Shown here: in pieces, positions 60,699-64,000 of the stretch
Position numbering within the stretch: the first letter of the stretch is position 1
How the letters are laid out: each line of letters begins with the position of its first letter
Assembly: GCA_032622095.1 (NCBI GenBank)
Contig: CP136065.1
Coordinates: forward strand, 63,657,094-63,721,093
Origin: Siphonodentalium dalli
Taxonomy: Eukaryota > Mollusca > Scaphopoda > Gadilida > Siphonodentaliidae
Length of the DNA stretch: 64,000 nt
Direction of reading: 5' to 3'
Notes under the pieces: generated by a model
Seen by the model: the letters and a program-made list of their open reading frames with translations, nothing else
What the model was told of the DNA's origin: nothing
Databases searched by the model: none
Translations under genes and position numbers: made by a program

Positions 60699-61424
60699 TC
60701 CGTTGCTCAAATTCATTCATGTGTTGCATATATATATTCCGTTGAGTATAAAAGGAGATGGTCCCATAAATGGCCGGATTTAGTGTACAGTCATAAGAGA
60801 GCACGATAAGGCTTTCCACGAGAAACGAGCTATTTTGTTTACCTGACCTAACATTGAGAGTGGATGGGGTTCTTACAATTCGGTGCTATAGCGATTGACA
60901 GGATCTGAGAAGCCGTTTATGGAATTAGGAGGCGTTTCGCGTTGACCTTTTTATTGGCCTATCGATTCAGTACTTGGAATCAATATATTTACCGTGATGT
61001 GGGAAAATTACGACCTAATTCTGTCGCCGTTTGTAATATAGGAAGTACAGACTCAGTTCGCACAATACGAAATTTGTCGCCCATTAGTTCTATTGTGTGA
61101 CTGCAGCCGTTTGGGCGCTTAGGGTCCCTCTTTTGCTATATTGGTTATTCCCATTGATTACATGACATCGTTTGTGCATTGAAGTTAGCGAAGTATCCCT
61201 ATTGTGTTGCAGAATAATCGAGTAATTGTCTGTGAGTACTGAGAACGGTTCTGCGAGTGAGAATAGTGGGACTGGTGACGAAATCAATCAGATCGATTAC
61301 TTCACTTGTTCGATCTTGTTTGCTTGAGTATACTCCTCCGTTAGCGCAATTTAATTTGACTATAGGACTGTAGTGCATACAGAAACACTGTCACAATAGC
61401 CGTACACCCCAAGTGGGGTGGCCA
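60699..61424. other. Non-coding stretch
   Basis: A TATAAAAGG motif at ~60758 has no coding start behind it that I can support. Nothing else recognisable. Confidence 0.4.
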
Positions 61425-61733
61425 ATTTGGGCACTTTTCGGGCAAATTGGAGATAATTTTCGGTCAAATTCTTGCAACTTTCGGGCAAACTGAAAGGTAT
61501 TACAGGGGAAAATTTTGTCAAATTACCATTATTTTTTATATTACCCCCCGAATTATACATACTTAAGGTTATTTTTAATCTATTTAGTTATTTTGTGTAT
61601 GTACAAGCTATATTCTACTAAAACTGTGTTACAGCCACGAATACAACATGTAAAACAAATCGGGCAAAAATTATCAGCCCCCCCCCCCATAAAAATTTGG
61701 ATGCCCCTACAGCTATGACTGTCACGTTCTTTT
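61425..61733 (-). repeat. Dispersed repeat K2
   Basis: Reverse-orientation homologue of K1: GGCAAAAATTATCAGCCCCC corresponds to K1's G-run junction, and ACTGTGTTACAGCC to GTTGTAACACAGTG. The far end has TTTCGGGCAAATTGG-type phrases. Confidence 0.7.
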
Positions 61734-62059
61734 CCTAACTTTGAAAACTTAATTTAATTATATACGTGTACATCTAGCTTGCATTCCTGTTTGTTAAATA
61801 ACCTTGCCAGTTTGCGTTAACCACGTGCCACAGAGGTCCGTTAAACGCTCTTTATTTTACCATATAAAGAACAAAGTAATGAATGACGCTCTTTATTACT
61901 ATGTGTTATAGAGAAACGGTGGGGTGTTGTTCTCGGTTACAATGATTTATATTATTCTCAGAAGTCTTTTTTACAGCGTATCCAGTCCGTGCGTGACTAT
62001 ACTATGTATTATTTATCGATATATTGTGATTACAGTAACGTAACAAAAGCGTGTAACCA
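61734..62059. other. Non-coding stretch
   Basis: Nothing recognisable. Confidence 0.45.
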
Positions 62060-62578
62060 ACCTTGGCTAAGTTGTCCTGCTAATTTGATATAGTGTTGGT
62101 GTGTCTTGCTGAATTGTTATGATGCTGTTAGGGCAATTGATGCTGTCAAGAAAAAGTACCGTCAGTTTTTCTAAAGTTGTCATTTTCGCGGTGTTTGGCT
62201 AATATGGACGAATCGAGGAAAAGCCAGTCGCTGTATATGAAACATTCAAGAACCGATGTACATGTACTTCAAAATATTTCAACATTGACTGCGCTATGAC
62301 GTTTGCAAAAGGACAGAAATAGCCATCTTGATTATGTCGCTTTGCAACAACCAAACACGCCCATTATTAAAATATTTTATAACACATATGATTTATACTC
62401 ATAATGGCTTTTCATCGATTCGTTCAAATTAGCAAAACACCGCGAAAATGACAATTTTAAATAAATTAACGGTACTCTTTGTTAACAGCATCAGTTTGCC
62501 CTACCATCATCATAGCAGTTTAGTAAGACCCACCAGCATCATAGCAAATTAGCAGGACCACTTGACCCAGGGGTGGTA
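62060..62578. mobile_element. Inverted-repeat element I2
   Basis: The TIRs are ~165 bp: left 62060-62226, right 62406-62578. Mirrored landmarks are GTCCTGCTAATTTG, GTTATGATGCTG, AAGTACCGTCAGTTTTTCTA, GTCATTTTCGCGGTGTTT and CGAATCGAGGAAAAGCC. The loop is ~180 bp with no coding frame. Its right end (CATCATCATAGCAGTTTAG to CTTGACCCAGGGGTGG) resembles the 36.7-kb minisatellite unit. Confidence 0.82.
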
Positions 62579-63797
62579 AATATCAGTTTTTTAGGACCGG
62601 ATATCGAATCGTCGCTTTGGGCATTTACCATGTAAGTGTAAAATCTCTTCTAATCTACAAGCTAACGATGACACTATCCTTTTACACGCTAGGTTAGTCG
62701 TGTCACTTGTGGTTTTCACCCTAATCATTGCGTGGGAGGCATAAGACGGAATGCGATCAGTAGGTCCGCTTTAGTGGAGTACACCTCAGGTAATTCATAT
62801 ATACTGAGAGCGTCGTATTCATTGATCAGTATTGGCTGAGTTATGTCGGGGGCGTAATACGACATGCATCGTGTCTCGCTACAATGATGAATGACTATCT
62901 GAAAATGGAAACTATCGACTCTAGGTCAAAAATAATTTATTATACCCTCAAACAGCTACAAATGAGTAAACACGATCGTGAATATAAAATCGACTGTTGA
63001 CTAGCACACCTGTCGTGTTTTTCGTCTCAGCAATTAACCCACTTAGAAGACACTTTACCGATATACGATACTAAAAGAAATTAATGATGTATTCCAGGCG
63101 TATGTTACGCCACCTAAGTTACTTTCGCTTTATAAATCCACTTGGCGGTTTGCGCTCCAAAATACACCTAATGATATTCGCTTTTGAATTTTTATCTAAA
63201 TAAAACAGCTGGAAAATAGTTGTGACAATGGCAAGTATTTTTCAAAGAATAGGAAGCCGGTATATCAACATTCCGTGTATTTGTCAATCTATCTTATATG
63301 TATACCTCCTTTCAAATTACGTAGACAAAATTTGGAATCTCGAATGCGCCATGTCCGTTTAAGGTGTCGAGTCGTGACTGGAGCTGCGATCGATGCTCAC
63401 TGATTCTATACACATTGCAAAGAAACCGACATCCCAAAAATAATATGACATTGGATATTTGTAATAGAAACAATACTATAGATGTTAAAGACACATTATA
63501 GACTTGTTCGGGTGCGTGAAACTGATAAGTTTTAAATCGGGCGGTGTATCTTTAAAGGTTTGAACCCGGACTACATCTTCTATCCCCCTTCATTTCCATA
63601 AATTCCCATATAATCACGGATTTTATTTATGCCTTCAAGTTATGTTGCTTTTGAAGCGACCTATCCCTGCACAGATTACAGACTAAGCTGGTGTTAAATT
63701 CTATTTTTTCATCTTCCTGCTTATATATCAGGCAGGGTGCGGAAAATAAGGGCACTAAGGAAAGCAGTCACTGCACGTAGACACTACGCATACGTGG
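62579..63797. other. Non-coding stretch
   Basis: A 60-codon minus-strand frame at 63312-63494 has no motif. Nothing else recognisable. Confidence 0.45.
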
Positions 63798-63801
63798 TTA
63801 A

Positions 63802-64000
63802 CCCTTTATGTACTAAAAGGATTCTCCCAGTCAGTGAATTCGCGAATTTTCCAAAAAATCTCAATTTCAAACTATCAATTTGATGAAAAATATCATTATC
63901 CCTTATAACCCTTTGTATGCTATATTAGTATAACAACAACTCTTTAAACGCACAATATGAGCGATCTGTTCGAATTATGAATTATTTTTTTCGTAATTCG
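63802..64000 (+). mobile_element. Class-B MITE left end (B7), right end not found
   Basis: TTAA (63798-63801), then CCCTTTATGTACTAAAAGG and ATTCTCCCAGTCAGTGAATT, as at the left end of B3. No matching right TIR is seen before the window ends. Confidence 0.55.

Noticed and set aside
60758-60766. TATAAAAGG promoter
   Set aside because: No supported coding start or exon follows.

Overview
The window is animal nuclear DNA. It carries a protein-coding exon that ends at a spliceosomal donor, tRNA-derived SINEs, TTAA-flanked piggyBac-type MITEs, satellites and microsatellites, and it shows no operons or densely packed genes. The phylum cannot be fixed from sequence alone. The repeat content and the invertebrate-like divergence of the one recognisable protein suggest a marine invertebrate, possibly a spiralian; that is inference.

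Genes. Bases 1-433 (+) are a partial exon: a hydrophobic signal sequence cut by the window edge, then a domain resembling the N-terminal (NTR/OB-fold-like) region of neuregulin-2-type EGF ligands. It ends at a clean GTGAGT donor in phase 1. No obvious downstream exon of that gene (Ig-like or EGF-like) is visible, so the remaining 63.5 kb is best read as the start of a very long first intron. A second possible coding start lies at 30038-30128 (+): ATG in good context, a signal peptide and a donor, also in phase 1, with a TATA box 64 bp upstream. It may be an alternative first exon of the same gene or a nested secreted-protein gene. At 58117-58428 (-) is the zinc-finger C-terminus of a non-LTR retrotransposon reverse transcriptase. 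I could not support any other open frame.

Mobile elements. Most of the window is non-autonomous repeats. TTAA-flanked MITEs fall into three TIR classes: A (CCCTTTACCCAACA), B (CCCTTTCTATACTAAAT) and C (CCCTTTCATGRC). Classes A and C, and an unrelated element D with TIR TATGTGACCCGCC, all carry a pair of ~69-nt near-perfect hairpins with the same stem, in mirror orientation around an AT-rich spacer. Other families are long inverted repeats (F at 1.1 and 20.9 kb; I at 50.2 and 62.1 kb), palindromes (G at 22.7 and 38.9 kb), a double-hairpin element E (34.5 and 59.9 kb), dispersed repeats H, J and K, and one tRNA-derived SINE family with four copies (13.2, 21.9, 38.7 and 48.2 kb).

Tandem repeats lie at 10.6-12.4, 12.5, 14.4, 19.6-20.2, 25.99-26.6, 36.7-37.3, 43.2-45.0, 47.4-47.9, 48.8-49.2 and 51.9-52.3 kb. 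A 356-bp segment is duplicated with no differences seen on both sides of the 48.8-kb satellite. Between repeats lie long AT-rich stretches where I see nothing, stated entry by entry below. All comparisons were made by eye, so repeat boundaries are approximate unless a TTAA or TIR fixes them.
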